From assembly GCF_964026545.1 (NCBI RefSeq), contig NZ_OZ032156.1, positions 620,001-684,000 of the forward strand: a stretch of 64,000 nucleotides of DNA. Direction: 5' to 3'. The notes under the pieces were generated by a model. It saw nothing but the letters and a program-made list of their open reading frames with translations, ran no database searches and was not told the origin of the DNA. The stretch comes from Candidatus Tisiphia endosymbiont of Dioctria linearis. Lineage in GTDB: Bacteria; Pseudomonadota; Alphaproteobacteria; Rickettsiales; Rickettsiaceae. Positions within the stretch are counted from its first letter, which is position 1; every line of letters begins with the position of its first letter. This document shows positions 47,710 through 60,061 of this stretch, piece by piece. The position numbers and the translations under genes were made by a program.

Positions 47710-48603
47710 ATGCAAATAGCTGGTGAATATAAAAATAATTACAATTTAAGTCATTTAACTTGGTTTAAAGTTGGTGGACCTGCGGAGATATTTTTTAAAC
47801 CATTAGATTCCTCAAGCTTAGCAGATTTTGTCGCACAAAACCAACAACAGAAAGCAATAACTGTTTTAGGAGCTGGATCAAATATTATTATTAGAGATGG
47901 TGGTATAGAGGGGGTTGTGATAAAACTTGGTCAGAATTTTACTAATATAGAATTAATGCCAGAACACCAATTATCGGCAGGGCAATTATCGGTAGGAAGT
48001 AGTTGCCTTAATTTTAATCTTGCTAAATTTTGTCAAATACATTCAATTACTGGTTTTGAGTTTCTAAGCGGTATACCAGGTACTATAGGTGGTGGAGTGG
48101 TAATGAACGCCGGTGCCTATAACTCGGAATTTAAAGATATTATCCTAGCAATTGAAGCAATAGACTCTAGAGGTAATGTTATTACCATCCCTAACGAAGA
48201 AATAGGTTTTAAATATCGAGGTAATAATTTACCACAAGATTTGATTATAACCAAAGCTATATTTAAGATAACGATGGTGGACAGTAATATGATCCTAGAA
48301 AAAATGAATGAAATAAGTAAAAACAGACTAGCAAGCCAACCAATTAAAGAACGTACTGGTGGTAGTACATTTGCTAATCCAGAAAATCATAAAGCATGGC
48401 AACTAATCGATAAAGCTGGCATGAGGGGATACAAAATTGGTGGGGCTTCCATCTCACAACTACATTGTAACTTTATGATAAACCATGGCAATGCCTCTGC
48501 TGGTGATTTAGAAAATCTTGGTGATCTTGTTAAAAAAAGAGTATTTGAAAATAGTGGGATTGATCTAAAATGGGAAATTAAAATAATAGGGAAATATGCA
48601 TAA
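47710..48603 (+). CDS. murB: UDP-N-acetylenolpyruvoylglucosamine reductase MurB
   Basis: FAD enzyme completing UDP-MurNAc. [50 protein letters not shown] and [20 protein letters not shown] are family blocks. 297 residues. Its end overlaps ddl by eight bases. Confidence 0.98.
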   Translation: MQIAGEYKNNYNLSHLTWFKVGGPAEIFFKPLDSSSLADFVAQNQQQKAITVLGAGSNIIIRDGGIEGVVIKLGQNFTNIELMPEHQLSAGQLSVGSSCLNFNLAKFCQIHSITGFEFLSGIPGTIGGGVVMNAGAYNSEFKDIILAIEAIDSRGNVITIPNEEIGFKYRGNNLPQDLIITKAIFKITMVDSNMILEKMNEISKNRLASQPIKERTGGSTFANPENHKAWQLIDKAGMRGYKIGGASISQLHCNFMINHGNASAGDLENLGDLVKKRVFENSGIDLKWEIKIIGKYA

Positions 48604-49561
48604 ATATCAAACAAGTTTTATTGCTAATTCTAAGGTTACAATATTGAGTGATAAAGGAAAAAAACATGTGGCGGTAGTAGGTGGCGGTATGTCGGCTGAA
48701 CGAGAAGTTTCTTTAGTATCATCTTCGGGAGTTAACAAAGCTTTGGTAGATAGTGGATATAAAGTCACTTTTATAGATATGGGAGTAGACATTGCTTCGG
48801 TACTTTTAAAGATAAAACCTGATATAGTTTATAATTGTTTACATGGTACTTATGGCGAAGATGGTTGTTTGCCTGGGTTACTCAATATCTTGCGAATTCC
48901 TTATACTCACAGTGGGGTTCTCGCTTCTTCTTTAGCATTTAGTAAAATACATGCAAAAGCATGGTTTGTTGCTAATGATATTAAGGTAGCCAAGAATATT
49001 GTCGTTAATAAATCTGATAACATTAAGGTTGATCCTATGCCAAGACCCTATGTTATAAAACCCCTTACCCAAGGCTCAAGTATAGGCGTTGAAGTAATAT
49101 TTGCTGAGGATGATTTTAACTTTGCTAATTATAATTTTCCTTATGGTGATCAGGTAATGATTGAAGAATATATTAAGGGGCGAGAAATGCAAGTAGCCGT
49201 TTTAAACGGCAAAGCCTTAGGGGTATTGGAAATAAAACTCCTGAAACAGCGTTTTTATGATTATGAGACTAAATACACTGATGGATTTGCCCAGCATTTA
49301 TGTCCAGCTCCATTACCGCAAAATATATATAATGAGTTACTAGAAGAGTCGGAAAGAATATATCAAACCATGAATTGCAGAGGTGTGGCTAGAGCAGAGT
49401 TTATTTTTGATGAAAGTAAGAATGAAATTTTTACTTTAGAAATTAATACTCATCCTGGTATGACTCCCTTATCGATTATACCAGAAATAGCTGCCTTACA
49501 GGGGATAAATTTTTGCTCGTTAGTGGAAAGAATCTTAGAAACAGCATGTATTGACACATGA
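48596..49561 (+). CDS. ddl: D-alanine-D-alanine ligase
   Basis: ATP-grasp enzyme giving D-Ala-D-Ala for the peptide stem. [49 protein letters not shown] and [20 protein letters not shown]. 321 residues. The stop overlaps the ftsQ start (ATGA). Confidence 0.97.
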   Translation: MHKYQTSFIANSKVTILSDKGKKHVAVVGGGMSAEREVSLVSSSGVNKALVDSGYKVTFIDMGVDIASVLLKIKPDIVYNCLHGTYGEDGCLPGLLNILRIPYTHSGVLASSLAFSKIHAKAWFVANDIKVAKNIVVNKSDNIKVDPMPRPYVIKPLTQGSSIGVEVIFAEDDFNFANYNFPYGDQVMIEEYIKGREMQVAVLNGKALGVLEIKLLKQRFYDYETKYTDGFAQHLCPAPLPQNIYNELLEESERIYQTMNCRGVARAEFIFDESKNEIFTLEINTHPGMTPLSIIPEIAALQGINFCSLVERILETACIDT

Positions 49562-50352
49562 AGAGGAATAAAGCGTCTAATAAGAAGAAAAAAGCCAATA
49601 TACCTTTACGACGAAAGTTGGCAATGGTGTATATTAGAGCGGTATTTTTTATTAAAATTACCCTAGTAGTTTTGTTGTCTTCATTTTTCTTTACCAGCTA
49701 TTTTGCTCCTGTAAGACAAGAAATTATCCAAAATATTTATGAATTGACTTCTGATATTAGCTTTAGACTTGAAAATGTTTTAATAGAAGGGCAATATAAT
49801 ACTAAGGAAGAAGATATATTGGCAACTTTAAATGCTGATAAGGGTACGCCTATTCTTTCTTTAGACCTGGGAGCAATAAAGAGTAATTTGCAACGCAATC
49901 CTTGGATTAAAAATGTTGTAATTATTGAGAGAAGATTACCTAATACTATTTACATAAGATTAACTGAGAGAGTGCCAATTGCTATCTGGCAATTTAACGA
50001 GAAGGTTTTCCTTATTGATGAAGAAGGATATAAAATTACTACTGATATAGGTACTTTCACTAATCTTCCTCATGTTGTAGGATCGGACGCTAATATTTAT
50101 ACTAACAAATTAATTCAAGATTTAGCAAAATACCCTGAACTAGCTAAGAAAATTATCTCTTCGGTACTTTATGGGAAAAGACGATGGAATTTAAATCTAG
50201 AGCAAGGTATAACTGTTAAAATGCCAGATTCTGGGTTTGATCGTGCTTTAGATTACCTTGCAGGATTGGATATGAAAAATCTATTATTTAATCAAAATTA
50301 TAAAACTATAGATTTACGAGATTTGAGTAAGTTTTATATAGAAAAATATTAA
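49558..50352 (+). CDS. ftsQ: Cell division protein FtsQ
   Basis: Bitopic divisome protein. Basic N-terminus, a membrane segment about residues 29-50 ([20 protein letters not shown]), then a POTRA domain ([19 protein letters not shown]) and [20 protein letters not shown]. 264 residues; position in the dcw cluster confirms it. Confidence 0.93.
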   Translation: MKRNKASNKKKKANIPLRRKLAMVYIRAVFFIKITLVVLLSSFFFTSYFAPVRQEIIQNIYELTSDISFRLENVLIEGQYNTKEEDILATLNADKGTPILSLDLGAIKSNLQRNPWIKNVVIIERRLPNTIYIRLTERVPIAIWQFNEKVFLIDEEGYKITTDIGTFTNLPHVVGSDANIYTNKLIQDLAKYPELAKKIISSVLYGKRRWNLNLEQGITVKMPDSGFDRALDYLAGLDMKNLLFNQNYKTIDLRDLSKFYIEKY

Positions 50353-50357
50353 GAATT

Positions 50358-51596
50358 ATGAAAGCCAGATTGTCTAACTTTTTAACTCTTGACCTTGGTA
50401 GTAGTAAAATAGCTTGTATTGCAGCATATATTGACAAAAGAGAAGATGCAAAAATAGTAAGCCAAGTTCTGCATCACTCAAAAGGTATTAAATCAGGAGT
50501 CATATTAGATTTAAAAGATGCGGAAAATAGCATAGTCGGAGCGATTTACGCATTAGAAAAAGATTGCGGTAAAAACATAAAAAAAATAACTATATCACTA
50601 ACAGGCTATGGCACTAAGTCTTATTATGCAAATAGTAAAATAAAACTTTCTAATCAGCCAATTTCACCACAAGATATCAAAAAACTTATCAAAAAAGCCT
50701 TATTGGAATTCAAAATTAAAGACCAAGAAATTATTCATTATTTCCCTATAGAATTTACTCTTGATAATAATAATGCTATTGAAGATCCAATCGGAATGTT
50801 TGGCAAAGAATTAGGGTGTGAATTACATATTATCACAGCAAATTTTAATATGTTGATGAATATTACCAATTGTTTTGCAAAATGTCATGTGGAAATAAAT
50901 AATATTATATTAGCAATTTATGCGTCAGGAATTGCTTGTCTTTCAGAAGATGAAAAAAATCTTGGCTCTATCATAATCGATATGGGGGCAAGAACCACCT
51001 CTTTTGGCGTGTTTGTCTCAGGCAAGTTAATATATACAAGCTACATAGATATAGGTAGCTTTCATATTACATCTGATATAGCAAAAGTCTTCTCAGTAAG
51101 CCTGAACGTTGCAGAAAAACTTAAGATTCTCTATGGTAATGCCATGCCATCTTCTATGGATAAAGACAATATTATTAATTTAGAAGATTTTGAAATGGAA
51201 ATTCCTGACAGTGGTAGACCAACAATTACCTCAAAATATCTTGCATGCGTTATCAGTCCAAGAGTAGAAGAAATATTATTGATGGTTCAAGCCCAGCACG
51301 ATAGAGTTGTGGCAGGCAATATGATCGCCTACCGCATTGTTATTACTGGTGGAGGAGCGATGCTCCGGGGAGTAAAAGAACTAGCAAGTAAAATTTTTGA
51401 GAAACAAGTACGAATTGGTAAACCGGAAATCTTACCAGGTTTTGCTGAAGATTATAATCCCCATATATATTCCACTGCTATAGGTATGGTAAAAACCCAA
51501 TCTTTAAAAATACAAAAGAATAATTTTGATATTAATGATAATAATGATGCTAGTTGGTTTAAAAAATTTCTAATTTGGCTAAAAGAAAATATCTGA
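50358..51596 (+). CDS. ftsA: Cell division protein FtsA
   Basis: Actin-like protein that ties FtsZ to the membrane. ATPase-fold motifs LTLDLGSSKIACIAAY, SIIIDMGARTTSFGVFVSG and YRIVITGGGAMLRGVKELA; the C-terminal helix SWFKKFLIWLKENI is the amphipathic membrane anchor. 412 residues. ftsZ does not follow here; a repeat ends the cluster. Confidence 0.96.
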   Translation: MKARLSNFLTLDLGSSKIACIAAYIDKREDAKIVSQVLHHSKGIKSGVILDLKDAENSIVGAIYALEKDCGKNIKKITISLTGYGTKSYYANSKIKLSNQPISPQDIKKLIKKALLEFKIKDQEIIHYFPIEFTLDNNNAIEDPIGMFGKELGCELHIITANFNMLMNITNCFAKCHVEINNIILAIYASGIACLSEDEKNLGSIIIDMGARTTSFGVFVSGKLIYTSYIDIGSFHITSDIAKVFSVSLNVAEKLKILYGNAMPSSMDKDNIINLEDFEMEIPDSGRPTITSKYLACVISPRVEEILLMVQAQHDRVVAGNMIAYRIVITGGGAMLRGVKELASKIFEKQVRIGKPEILPGFAEDYNPHIYSTAIGMVKTQSLKIQKNNFDINDNNDASWFKKFLIWLKENI

Positions 51597-52038
51597 TTAC
51601 CAAACGTCATTGTGAGGAGGGCGTATATGTGTCCCAAGCTTCTATTAGCGAGGAGCCACTTTGCGGCAACGCGGGGCAATCCATAAAAGTGATTAGAAAT
51701 GCTTTGTCGGCTACACCTCCTCGCTAATAGCACCAGGTTGTTTTCCTTATGACTTTTAAATGCCATGCGTAAGATGAGTAATTTATTCAAAATATTATAT
51801 CATATTACGACAAGGTTCACGTTTTAAAATACTGATGTTTGAAAGGTTATCTAGATTTTTTAATCCAGAATTCGGGTTATAAAGAAGATTTAAATATAGT
51901 CTAGTCTAACCTGGTAATTGTAATTCTATCTTATTTTAAAACTAACGTTTCTGAATTTATAATTTTATTAAATTATAAAACCACTTGACAGGGATTTTAT
52001 TATAGTTTAGGTTGCTTGAAAATGAGCATGAGTATTAT
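51597..52038. other. Intergenic region ftsA-tlc
   Basis: Contains the MITE-like repeat at 51606-51730. The rest is AT-rich; ttgaca at 51985 could be a -35 but no good -10 follows at normal spacing. Confidence 0.45.
51606..51730. repeat. MITE-like repeat with both end variants
   Basis: Left end gtcattgtgagg (51606), then a second left end tctattagcgaggagcc (about 51641), and right end ctcctcgctaatag (ends 51730). Confidence 0.8.
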
Positions 52039-53568
52039 ATGAATGCAGTAGATTCTTCTTTCACTATGTGGAATAGAGCTAGAAATAGTAAATTTAGACA
52101 CGTTGTTTGGCCTATTAGATCTAACGAGTTGGTAAAGTTTGTACCTATGGCTTTACTAATATTCTTTATTCTCCTTAACCAGAATCTAGTACGTAGTATG
52201 AAAGATAGCCTGGTAATAACATTAATTAGTTCGGAAGTTTTAAGCTTTATAAAACTTTGGGGCGAGATGCCTGCAGGTATCTTATTTGTCATCCTTTATT
52301 CCAAACTTTGTAATATTATGACAACTGAGCAAGCTTTCAGGATTATATTATCTTTTTTCTTGGGATTTTTCCTATTATTTACCTTTGTTTTGTTTCCATA
52401 CCGAGAATATTTTCATCCAGACCCTCAAGTAATAGAACATTATATTACTACACTTCCACACTTAAAATGGTTTGTTATCATTTGGGGAAAATGGAGTATT
52501 GTGTTATTTTATATAATAGGGGAATTATGGCCAATGATTGTCTGTACACTATTATACTGGCAACTTGCTAATAAGATTACCACCACTGAAGAAGCTCCTA
52601 GATTCTATTCGTTTTTTTCCTTATTTGGTCAAACTAATTTACTAATCTCTGGCAGTGTAATTATCTATTTTGCCAAAGGTCAGCACTTCTTGATGCCTCT
52701 ATTTTCTCATCTTAATGACCAAACAGAAATTCTTTTAAAATCATTCATAGTAATCGTTACCATATCTGGGCTTATCTGTTTGATTTTACATAGATTTGTT
52801 GAATTGAAAATTATAGAAACTACTAAAAATATTAGATATAAAAATAAAAGAACCGACATACTGAAGCTAGGGTTAGTTGAGAGTAGCAAAATAATTCTTA
52901 AATCAAAATATTTAGGAATTATTTGTGTATTAATGGTTTCATATTCCATGTCAATCAACTTAATTGAAGGATTATGGATGTCTAAAACCAAGGAGTTATA
53001 TCCTACTACCCAGGAATTTATAACTTACAGTGGTGAGGTATTTTTTTGGACTGGAATATTTACTTTAATTTGTGCTTTTCTAGGTAGTAGTTTAGTTAGA
53101 AATTGTGGTTGGTTTTGGGGAGCTGTACTTACTCCCGTTGCAACGTTATTATCAGGAGCAATGTTTTTTACTTTTGTCTTATTGGAAAAGCCTTTATTGG
53201 CAATTATGACTGGTCTTAGTCACATTTCTCCATTAATGATAATTGTTTTTGTAGGTGGCTTGTGGCATGTTTTAGGGAAAGGAGTAAAATATTCACTTTT
53301 TGATTTTACTAAAGAAATGGTCTATATTCCTCTTGATAGCGAAATGAAAACCAAGGGAAAAGCTGCTGTAGATATACTTGGTGGCAAAATAGGGAAATCT
53401 GCTGGAGCAATTGTTCAATTTGTCTCTTTTAGTATTTTTCCAAGTGCTGTACATAATGACCTAGCAGGTTTTCTCATGGTGGTTTTTGTTATTGTTTGTA
53501 TAACTTGGATTTTTGGTGTAAAAGTCTTAAATCGATATTATAAAAACTTGCTAGCACAGCAGAACTAA
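52039..53568 (+). CDS. tlc: ATP/ADP-translocase-family nucleotide transporter (second tlc)
   Basis: 509 residues from ATG 52039 (a TTG nine codons upstream is open too). Family marks: [57 protein letters not shown] and [20 protein letters not shown], with about 12 membrane helices. It is clearly different from tlcA and from the gene at 60062. In R. prowazekii only some paralogues have proven substrates (Tlc1 ATP/ADP; Tlc4 and Tlc5 other ribonucleotides); this one cannot be assigned. Confidence 0.92.
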   Translation: MNAVDSSFTMWNRARNSKFRHVVWPIRSNELVKFVPMALLIFFILLNQNLVRSMKDSLVITLISSEVLSFIKLWGEMPAGILFVILYSKLCNIMTTEQAFRIILSFFLGFFLLFTFVLFPYREYFHPDPQVIEHYITTLPHLKWFVIIWGKWSIVLFYIIGELWPMIVCTLLYWQLANKITTTEEAPRFYSFFSLFGQTNLLISGSVIIYFAKGQHFLMPLFSHLNDQTEILLKSFIVIVTISGLICLILHRFVELKIIETTKNIRYKNKRTDILKLGLVESSKIILKSKYLGIICVLMVSYSMSINLIEGLWMSKTKELYPTTQEFITYSGEVFFWTGIFTLICAFLGSSLVRNCGWFWGAVLTPVATLLSGAMFFTFVLLEKPLLAIMTGLSHISPLMIIVFVGGLWHVLGKGVKYSLFDFTKEMVYIPLDSEMKTKGKAAVDILGGKIGKSAGAIVQFVSFSIFPSAVHNDLAGFLMVVFVIVCITWIFGVKVLNRYYKNLLAQQN

Positions 53569-53606
53569 AGTTTTATAGGAAGTCTAATAAATTTAGGAAA
53601 AAATTA

Positions 53607-54209
53607 ATGACATACGTACCAATTGTAATTGAGCAAACTCCTAGAGGTGAAAGAGCCTATGATATATATTCTAGGTTATTAAAGGAACGTATCGTTTTTG
53701 TTTGCGGTCAAATTGAAGATTATATGGCAAATGTAGTGGTTGCACAATTATTATTCCTTGAGGCAGAAAATCCAGAAAAAGATATTTCTATGTATATTAA
53801 TTCTCCTGGTGGCGTTGTAACTTCTGGTTTAGCAATTTATGATACTATGCAATATATTAAACCTAAAATTTCTACTCTTTGTATAGGTCAAGCTTGCTCT
53901 GCTGGCTCTATGTTGCTTACGGCTGGAGAAAAAGGCATGCGTTATTCCCTGCCGCATAGTCGTATAATGATCCATCAGCCGTCAGGTGGTTACCAAGGGC
54001 AGGCTACAGATATAGAAATTCATGCCAAAGAAACCATGAAACTAAAAAGAATGCTTAATCTCTTATATGTCAAGCATACAGGACAAGAACTAGAGACTAT
54101 CGAAAAAAGCATGGAACGTGATAATTTCATGGATCCTGAAGTAGCCAAATCATTTGGGCTTGTTGATGAAATTATCACCGATAGAGCAAAAATTTTAGTA
54201 AAAAAATAA
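53607..54209 (+). CDS. clpP: ATP-dependent Clp protease proteolytic subunit ClpP
   Basis: Serine protease chamber used by ClpX/ClpA. The catalytic triad is at Ser98 (GQACSAGSM), His123 ([10 protein letters not shown]) and Asp about 172 ([11 protein letters not shown]). 200 residues. Ends before a long hairpin that can terminate it. Confidence 0.98.
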   Translation: MTYVPIVIEQTPRGERAYDIYSRLLKERIVFVCGQIEDYMANVVVAQLLFLEAENPEKDISMYINSPGGVVTSGLAIYDTMQYIKPKISTLCIGQACSAGSMLLTAGEKGMRYSLPHSRIMIHQPSGGYQGQATDIEIHAKETMKLKRMLNLLYVKHTGQELETIEKSMERDNFMDPEVAKSFGLVDEIITDRAKILVKK

Positions 54210-54246
54210 ATTATAATGGTACGGGAAGAAGGTACGAATAATCTTG

Positions 54247-54306
54247 TTATTCATCTTTTTTCTCATCATCTTTCATTCCTTCCTTAAAAGCTTTAAGACC
54301 TTTTGT
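54247..54306 (-). pseudogene. tatA: tatA remnant (C-terminal 18 codons only)
   Basis: On the minus strand KGLKAFKEGMKDDEKKDE then TAA matches the end of rickettsial TatA (..LAKGLKAFKDGMKDD..). Everything upstream, including the membrane helix, is replaced by the long palindrome at 54304-54362. Confidence 0.7.
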
Positions 54307-54362
54307 TAAAAAGCGTGCAATAATGACCCATTTACTGGGTCATTATTGCACGCTTTTTAACA
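54304..54362. terminator. Long perfect hairpin, bidirectional terminator-like
   Basis: gttaaaaagcgtgcaataa-tgaccca, a five-base loop and the exact complement: a stem of about 26 bp ending in T5 on the plus strand. It can end clpP transcripts. It is longer than a normal terminator and sits on the tatA break point. Confidence 0.7.
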
Positions 54363-54394
54363 GCATACTAATCCCGTCTCATAGCATAATTTTT

Positions 54395-54500
54395 GTTCCT
54401 CTCCATCTGGAAGATAAGTCGCATACTCACGTACCTCATGTACGCTGCCGTAGGTTCGCCCCTCATTTTCAAATCCAATTCTCCAAATCATTTGAGTATA
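54395..54500. repeat. RPE type B, truncated copy
   Basis: gaagataagtcgcatactc through cacgtacctcatgtacgctg to tttgagtata (ends 54500). The right terminus is intact, the left is not. Confidence 0.65.
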
Positions 54501-54508
54501 TATAAAGA

Positions 54509-56485
54509 TTAAAAAGAAAATTTGTGTTTTGTACCAAGGTAATTAAGTTGTTTGGTTGAAGAAGTTCTAATACAAACATCATTCGGTATTTCGCTAATAA
54601 ATCTAGAAGGAGATGATCTAATTATTTCATGAAACATAAAACGACTTTCGGCATAAGTAATATACAGCTCTTTCTTCGCTCTAGTAATACCAACATAAGC
54701 AATTCTCCGCTCTTCTTCTAAACCTTTCTCCCCATCTTCATTTAGTGATCTTTGATGTGGAAAAACCCCCTCTTCCCAACCGGGCAAAAAAACTAAATCA
54801 AATTCAAGACCTTTGGCAGCATGTAGAGTCATAATACTAATAGACCCACCAAAATTTGATTCTAATGCTTCATTTTCCATTACCAAACTAGAATGTTCGA
54901 TAAAGTCCTGAATATTATCAAATTCTGCAATTGCTCTAAGCATCTCATTAATGTTTTCAATTCTGCCAAGTGCCTCGTCAGTTTTTTCTTCTTGTAACAT
55001 TGCCAGATAACCTGATTCTTCTAATAAAACCTTTGTCACATTAAGTGCTGGCTCGTTTTGATATCGCAAATTCCAATTATCTATGTTAGTAATTAACTGA
55101 TTTAGACTATCTTTGACCTTATTTTTAACAACTCCTTCTTGTAACATTTGACGAATAGCAACAAGAATAGGTATGTTATGTTCAGCTGCATAATCTTTTA
55201 TTTGTTTTAATGTAGTATTGCCAATGGCTCTTCTTGGAACATTTATTATACGTTCAAGAGCAAGACTATCACTATGATTTAAAGTGATACGTATGTAGGA
55301 GAGTAGATCACGTATTTCCATTCGTTCATAAAACTTAAGACCACCGATTATTTTATATGGTAATGCATTACTAATCAGAACTTCTTCAAATGCTCTAGTT
55401 TGAAAACCAGCTCTAACTAATATCGCAACTAAACTGGCATTATACTTACCTTCTGTAACTAATTTGTCAATTTCAGATACAACAAATCTTGCTTCTTCTT
55501 TATCGTTCCAACAAGATATAATTTTAATTTTTTGTCCATCATTTTTATCAGTCCACAAGGTTTTACCATGACGATTCTTGTTATTGTCAATTACACTGGA
55601 TGCAGCTGATAAAATTTCTGAACTAGACCTATAATTTTGTTCTAATTTTATTACTGTAGCATCTGAAAAATCCTTTTCAAAACGTAATATATTACCAATT
55701 TCTGCACCACGCCAACCATATATAGATTGATCATCATCGCCAACGCAACAAATATTCTTTGTGCTACTCGCAAGCATCCTAGCCCAAAGATATTGGACAG
55801 CGTTGGTATCTTGATATTCATCAATTAAAATATATTGATATCGTTCCTGATAATGCTTTAATATTTCAGGATTTTTTATAAATAACTCATTATTGTATAG
55901 TAGCAAATCTCCAAAATCCACTACGTTAGATGCTAATAAATTTTGTTGATACTCATCATAGATAAACTTAGCCACTTTATGAATCGGTAGCTTAATGTCA
56001 GATTCCGAAAGTTTACACGGCAATAATCCTTGATCCTTCCAACGCGAGATAATAATATGTAAAATTTTAGGAACGTATTTTTTGGGATCTATATTTCTCT
56101 GTTTAACTATGTCTTTAATCAATTTAAGCTGATCATCATGACTAATAATAGTAAATCTACTGTTTAAACTAAGATTCAAAAACTCTGCTTGCTGGCGTAA
56201 AATCTTGGCTGCTATAGAATGAAAAGTGCCTATGTTTAGCCCATAACAATCAATCATTTTACTGATTCGATCTTGCATTTCTCTAGCCGCTTTATTGGTA
56301 AAAGTAACTGCTAAAATATTGCCAGGTGACGCTAAACCCTGATTGATTATGTTGGCTATTCTTGTTGTTAATACTTTAGTTTTACCAGTCCCTGCTCCAG
56401 CAAGTACAAGAAGAGGTCCATGTGCATGTAAAGCCGCTGCTAGTTGTTGGTGATTTAATGAATCTAGAAAGCTTTGTTGTGTCAT
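54509..56485 (-). CDS. uvrD: UvrD/PcrA-type DNA helicase
   Basis: Superfamily 1A 3'-5' helicase for excision and mismatch repair. Motif Ia/[36 protein letters not shown], motif [17 protein letters not shown], motif [18 protein letters not shown], motif [14 protein letters not shown], motif [19 protein letters not shown] and motif [16 protein letters not shown]. 658 residues, without the long C-terminal tail of some family members. Confidence 0.95.
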   Translation of the reverse strand: MTQQSFLDSLNHQQLAAALHAHGPLLVLAGAGTGKTKVLTTRIANIINQGLASPGNILAVTFTNKAAREMQDRISKMIDCYGLNIGTFHSIAAKILRQQAEFLNLSLNSRFTIISHDDQLKLIKDIVKQRNIDPKKYVPKILHIIISRWKDQGLLPCKLSESDIKLPIHKVAKFIYDEYQQNLLASNVVDFGDLLLYNNELFIKNPEILKHYQERYQYILIDEYQDTNAVQYLWARMLASSTKNICCVGDDDQSIYGWRGAEIGNILRFEKDFSDATVIKLEQNYRSSSEILSAASSVIDNNKNRHGKTLWTDKNDGQKIKIISCWNDKEEARFVVSEIDKLVTEGKYNASLVAILVRAGFQTRAFEEVLISNALPYKIIGGLKFYERMEIRDLLSYIRITLNHSDSLALERIINVPRRAIGNTTLKQIKDYAAEHNIPILVAIRQMLQEGVVKNKVKDSLNQLITNIDNWNLRYQNEPALNVTKVLLEESGYLAMLQEEKTDEALGRIENINEMLRAIAEFDNIQDFIEHSSLVMENEALESNFGGSISIMTLHAAKGLEFDLVFLPGWEEGVFPHQRSLNEDGEKGLEEERRIAYVGITRAKKELYITYAESRFMFHEIIRSSPSRFISEIPNDVCIRTSSTKQLNYLGTKHKFSF

Positions 56486-56697
56486 TATCTAGTGCCAATG
56501 GAAATGTTAATGTTCGCACTCACGTTAGGTATATTTAGCATACTTTCCCCTTGTTTGTTGTTCTCATTTGCAGGATTATTGAGTATATAGTTTTTTATCC
56601 TGAGCTTAATCCACAACAAAATATTCTAGCACATTAATCTTTTAACATCAAATATTAATACTTTTTCATTCCTTAGATTTACCAAACCATGTCATCA

Positions 56698-58500
56698 TTA
56701 TTCATCTCCTATTCTAAGAGCAGCTATAAAAGCTGATTGCGGAATTTCGACGTTACCAATATTACGCATACGTTTTTTCCCAGCTTTTTGTTTTTCCAAT
56801 AATTTACGTTTACGAGTTATATCCCCACCATAGCATTTAGATAAAACATCTTTACGCATTGCTTTAACGGTTTCTCTAGCGATTATTCTGCTACCAATAG
56901 CAGCTTGAATAGCAATCTGAAATAATTGCCTTGGGATTAAATCGCTAAGGCGTTTACACAATTCTCGACCACGATATTCTGATCGTGACCGATGTACTAT
57001 AGTAGATAGAGCATCAACTGGCTCGCTATTAACCAAAATAGATAATTTTACCAAATCACTTTCCTCATAACCATCCATTTCCCAATCAAAGCTAGCATAG
57101 CCTTTTGTGTAACTTTTTAACTTATCGTAAAAATCAAATACTATCTCATTTAACGGTAATCGGTAAATTACCATAGCCCTACCACCGACATAAGTTAATT
57201 CAATTTGTACTCCTCTTTTATCAGTACACAAAGATAAAACATTACCTAAAAACTCATCTGGCACTAATATTGTTGCCTTAACCCAAGGCTCTAACATTGA
57301 TTCTATATTTTGAGTAACAGGTAAGTCAGCCGGATTATGTATTTCTAATTGATGTCCATCACGCATATTAATCTTATAAACCACACTAGGAGCAGTAGTT
57401 ATCATATCAAGATCAAATTCACGCTCCAGTCTTTCTTGCACTATTTCAAGATGTAGTAACCCCAAGAAACCGCAGCGAAATCCTAATCCTAAGGCAGTTG
57501 AACTTTCTGCTTCAAATTCAAAGCTAGCATCGTTAAGCCTTAATTTAGCTAAAGAATCTTTTAGATGCTCAAATTGTGAAGCATCTGAAGGATATAATCC
57601 ACAAAATACTACCGGTAAATGTGGCTTGAAACCAGGCAAAGGCTCCTTGCAAGGTCTTTTTTCATCAGTTATTGTGTCACCAACTTTACAATCCACAACT
57701 TGCTTGATTGAAGCAGTGAAAAACCCTATTTCTCCTGAATATAAAATATCTGATATATGTTTCTTAGGAGTAAAATACCCAACATTCTCAATATTATAAC
57801 TAGAATTGCTAGCCATCATCCTGATACGCATATTTTTGCGTAAAGTTCCATCGATAACTCTAACCAAAATTACTACTCCTAGGTAAGAATCGTACCAACT
57901 ATCAACCAATAATGCCTTTAGAATATCTGTTTGATTAGTTGCAGGACAGGGTAGTCTATTAACAATTGCTTCAAGTACTTCTTCTATTCCTATACCACTC
58001 TTTGCCGAAATCAATAATGCATCGCTTGCATCTATACCAATTACGTCCTCTATTTGTTGTTTAACCTTATCAGGATCAGCAGCCGGTAGATCAATCTTAT
58101 TGAGTACTGGAACAATTTCATGCTTATTATCAATCGCTTGATAAACATTTGCGAGAGTTTGCGCCTCAACACCCTGGCTACTATCTACCACTAATAACGA
58201 GCCTTCACAAGCAGCGAGTGACCTACTAACCTCATAAGAAAAATCCACATGACCAGGAGTATCCATTAGGTTTAGATAATAGGTATTACCATCTTTGGCT
58301 TTATAAACTAATCTAACAGTCTGTGCTTTGATAGTGATTCCCCGTTCTTTTTCTATGTCCATTGAGTCAAGTACCTGCTGACTCATTTCTCGAGCTACCA
58401 ATCCTCCACAATATTCAATTAATCTGTCTGCTAAAGTAGACTTACCATGATCAATATGAGCGATGATTGAAAAATTTCTGATAAACTTTTGATTATTCAT
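56698..58500 (-). CDS. lepA: Elongation factor 4 (LepA)
   Basis: Ribosome-associated GTPase. G1 [21 protein letters not shown]2/G3 [13 protein letters not shown] and [15 protein letters not shown]4 [10 protein letters not shown], and the LepA-specific C-terminal [20 protein letters not shown]. 600 residues. Confidence 0.98.
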   Translation of the reverse strand: MNNQKFIRNFSIIAHIDHGKSTLADRLIEYCGGLVAREMSQQVLDSMDIEKERGITIKAQTVRLVYKAKDGNTYYLNLMDTPGHVDFSYEVSRSLAACEGSLLVVDSSQGVEAQTLANVYQAIDNKHEIVPVLNKIDLPAADPDKVKQQIEDVIGIDASDALLISAKSGIGIEEVLEAIVNRLPCPATNQTDILKALLVDSWYDSYLGVVILVRVIDGTLRKNMRIRMMASNSSYNIENVGYFTPKKHISDILYSGEIGFFTASIKQVVDCKVGDTITDEKRPCKEPLPGFKPHLPVVFCGLYPSDASQFEHLKDSLAKLRLNDASFEFEAESSTALGLGFRCGFLGLLHLEIVQERLEREFDLDMITTAPSVVYKINMRDGHQLEIHNPADLPVTQNIESMLEPWVKATILVPDEFLGNVLSLCTDKRGVQIELTYVGGRAMVIYRLPLNEIVFDFYDKLKSYTKGYASFDWEMDGYEESDLVKLSILVNSEPVDALSTIVHRSRSEYRGRELCKRLSDLIPRQLFQIAIQAAIGSRIIARETVKAMRKDVLSKCYGGDITRKRKLLEKQKAGKKRMRNIGNVEIPQSAFIAALRIGDE

Positions 58501-58547
58501 TGTATATGCGATATAATGTTAAAATTAGAAAAATGCTAACCCGACTG

Positions 58548-58638
58548 GTCATTGCAAAAAGTAGCGAAGCTCGAACGAAACGATCCAATCTAATGAATAG
58601 TGGATTGCCACGACCTACTTACGCGATCTCGCAATGAC
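58548..58638. repeat. MITE-like repeat between lepA and prfB
   Basis: gtcattgcaaaaagtagcg to gatctcgcaatgac, preceded by half of the 25-bp palindrome (gctaacccgac). Confidence 0.8.
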
Positions 58639-58693
58639 ACCGGTTTATCTTATCTTTATATAGTAAAATTCCATTTTATAGTAGGAAATAATA

Positions 58694-59798
58694 GTGCGTG
58701 CTGAAATTGAACATTATGTAAAAAAAATCGAACAGTCTTTAGAGCTGCTCAGGAGGTCACTTTGATTTTGAAAACGCAACCAAAAAGCTTGTAGAGCTGG
58801 AAAATATTTCAGAAGATCCAACTCTGTGGAATAATCAGGAGAAGGCTCAAAGTATTATGAAAGAAAAAAGACTTCTAGAGACTAAGCTTAATTCGTTTAA
58901 ACAACTTCAATCTAATCTTACGGAATGTTTAGAACTTGAGGAATTGGCGTTTGTCGAAAATGACCAACAAGTTCTAGAACAAGTTCAAGAAGATTTAAGA
59001 AAACTATCTATTATTGCCGGAAAATTTGAGACTGAATGCTTATTTTCTGGAGAATTTGACAGTAATAATTGTTTTCTTGAAATCAATGCTGGAGCTGGCG
59101 GTACGGAGAGTCATGACTGGGCATCAATTATGATGCGTATGTATTTGCGTTTCGCGGAAAGGCAGGGTTTTAAAAGCGAGGTTATTCATCTTATTAACGG
59201 TGAAGAAGCAGGAATAAAATCATGTACTATTAAAATTAATGGCTACCAAGCATATGGTTGGTTTCGAACAGAATCAGGAGTGCACCGTTTAGTACGGATA
59301 TCGCCTTTTAATGCAGCGGGCAAAAGGATGACTAGCTTTGCTAGTAGTTGGGTATATCCAGAAATTGATGATAGTATTGCCATTGTAATAGATGAAAAAG
59401 ACCTTAGAATTGATACTTACCGCTCTTCCGGAGCTGGGGGGCAACACGTAAACACTACTGATTCCGCCGTAAGGATTACCCACTTACCTACTAATATCGT
59501 AACACAGTGCCAAAATGATAGATCACAGCATAATAACAAAGCACAGGCTATGAAAATGCTTAAAGCAAGGCTTTATGAACTAGAGTTAAAAAAACGTACT
59601 GAGGATATTCAAGAACAGAATGCATCAAAAACTGAGAATGGCTGGGGACATCAAATAAGATCTTATGTATTGCAACCTTATCAAATGGTTAAGGATTTAC
59701 GTACCAATCATGAGACTTCTGATACTAAAGGTGTACTTGACGGAGATTTAGAAAAATTTGTTTCAGCTAGCCTATCAATTAGTGTTGGTAATATATAG
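58694..59798 (+). CDS. prfB: Peptide chain release factor 2, programmed +1 frameshift
   Basis: The frame from GTG 58694 (MRAEIEHYVKKIEQ) reads LLRRSL and meets TGA at 58763-58765. The context aggagg (SD-like, 58751-58756) and CTT-TGA (58760-58765) is the classic RF2 autoregulatory site. Slipping +1 on CTT gives LDFENATKKLVELEN and the rest to 59798, 367 residues in all. Domain motifs: stop-codon recognition SPF (VRISPFNAAGKRMTS) and the hydrolysis motif GAGGQHVNTTDSA. Low RF2 makes the shift more frequent, so the protein controls its own level. It recognises UGA and UAA. Confidence 0.97.
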
Positions 59799-59805
59799 CC
59801 TCTCC

Positions 59806-59930
59806 GTCATTGCGAGGAGCCGCTTTGCGGCGACGCGGCAATCCAAACAAGTGACCAGATGATTACTTCTTGGCTTACGCCTTCTCGCTAATAGACGTCT
59901 TGTACTTTAGCTTTTTTCCTTAAGTTGATG
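59806..59930. repeat. MITE-like repeat with hybrid ends
   Basis: Left end gtcattgcgaggagcc (59806), right end ttctcgctaatagac (ends 59896): one end of each variant. The extension gtcttgtactttagc, then ttttttcc, also found at 13636 and 63589, follows to about 59930. Confidence 0.8.
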
Positions 59931-59994
59931 CCTACGTACCATTACACGAACTTACAAAACCATAATTAGAACTGCTGATTAAGAAATATTCTTC

Positions 59995-60023
59995 TTGACT
60001 CACAAGACAAAAAACTTTAGTAT
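59995..60023 (+). promoter_or_regulatory. Promoter of tlc and beta-lactamase genes
   Basis: TTGACT (59995-60000), a 17-base spacer, TAGTAT (60018-60023), 38 bases before ATG 60062. It probably serves both tlc and the beta-lactamase 19 bases after it. Confidence 0.6.
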
Positions 60024-60061
60024 ACGGCTCTAGCCAAGTAATAAGTAGGTTAGAGCCGTAT

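Noticed and set aside
51985..52012. Promoter for the second tlc (ttgaca at 51985)
   Set aside because: No acceptable -10 at 16-18 bases.
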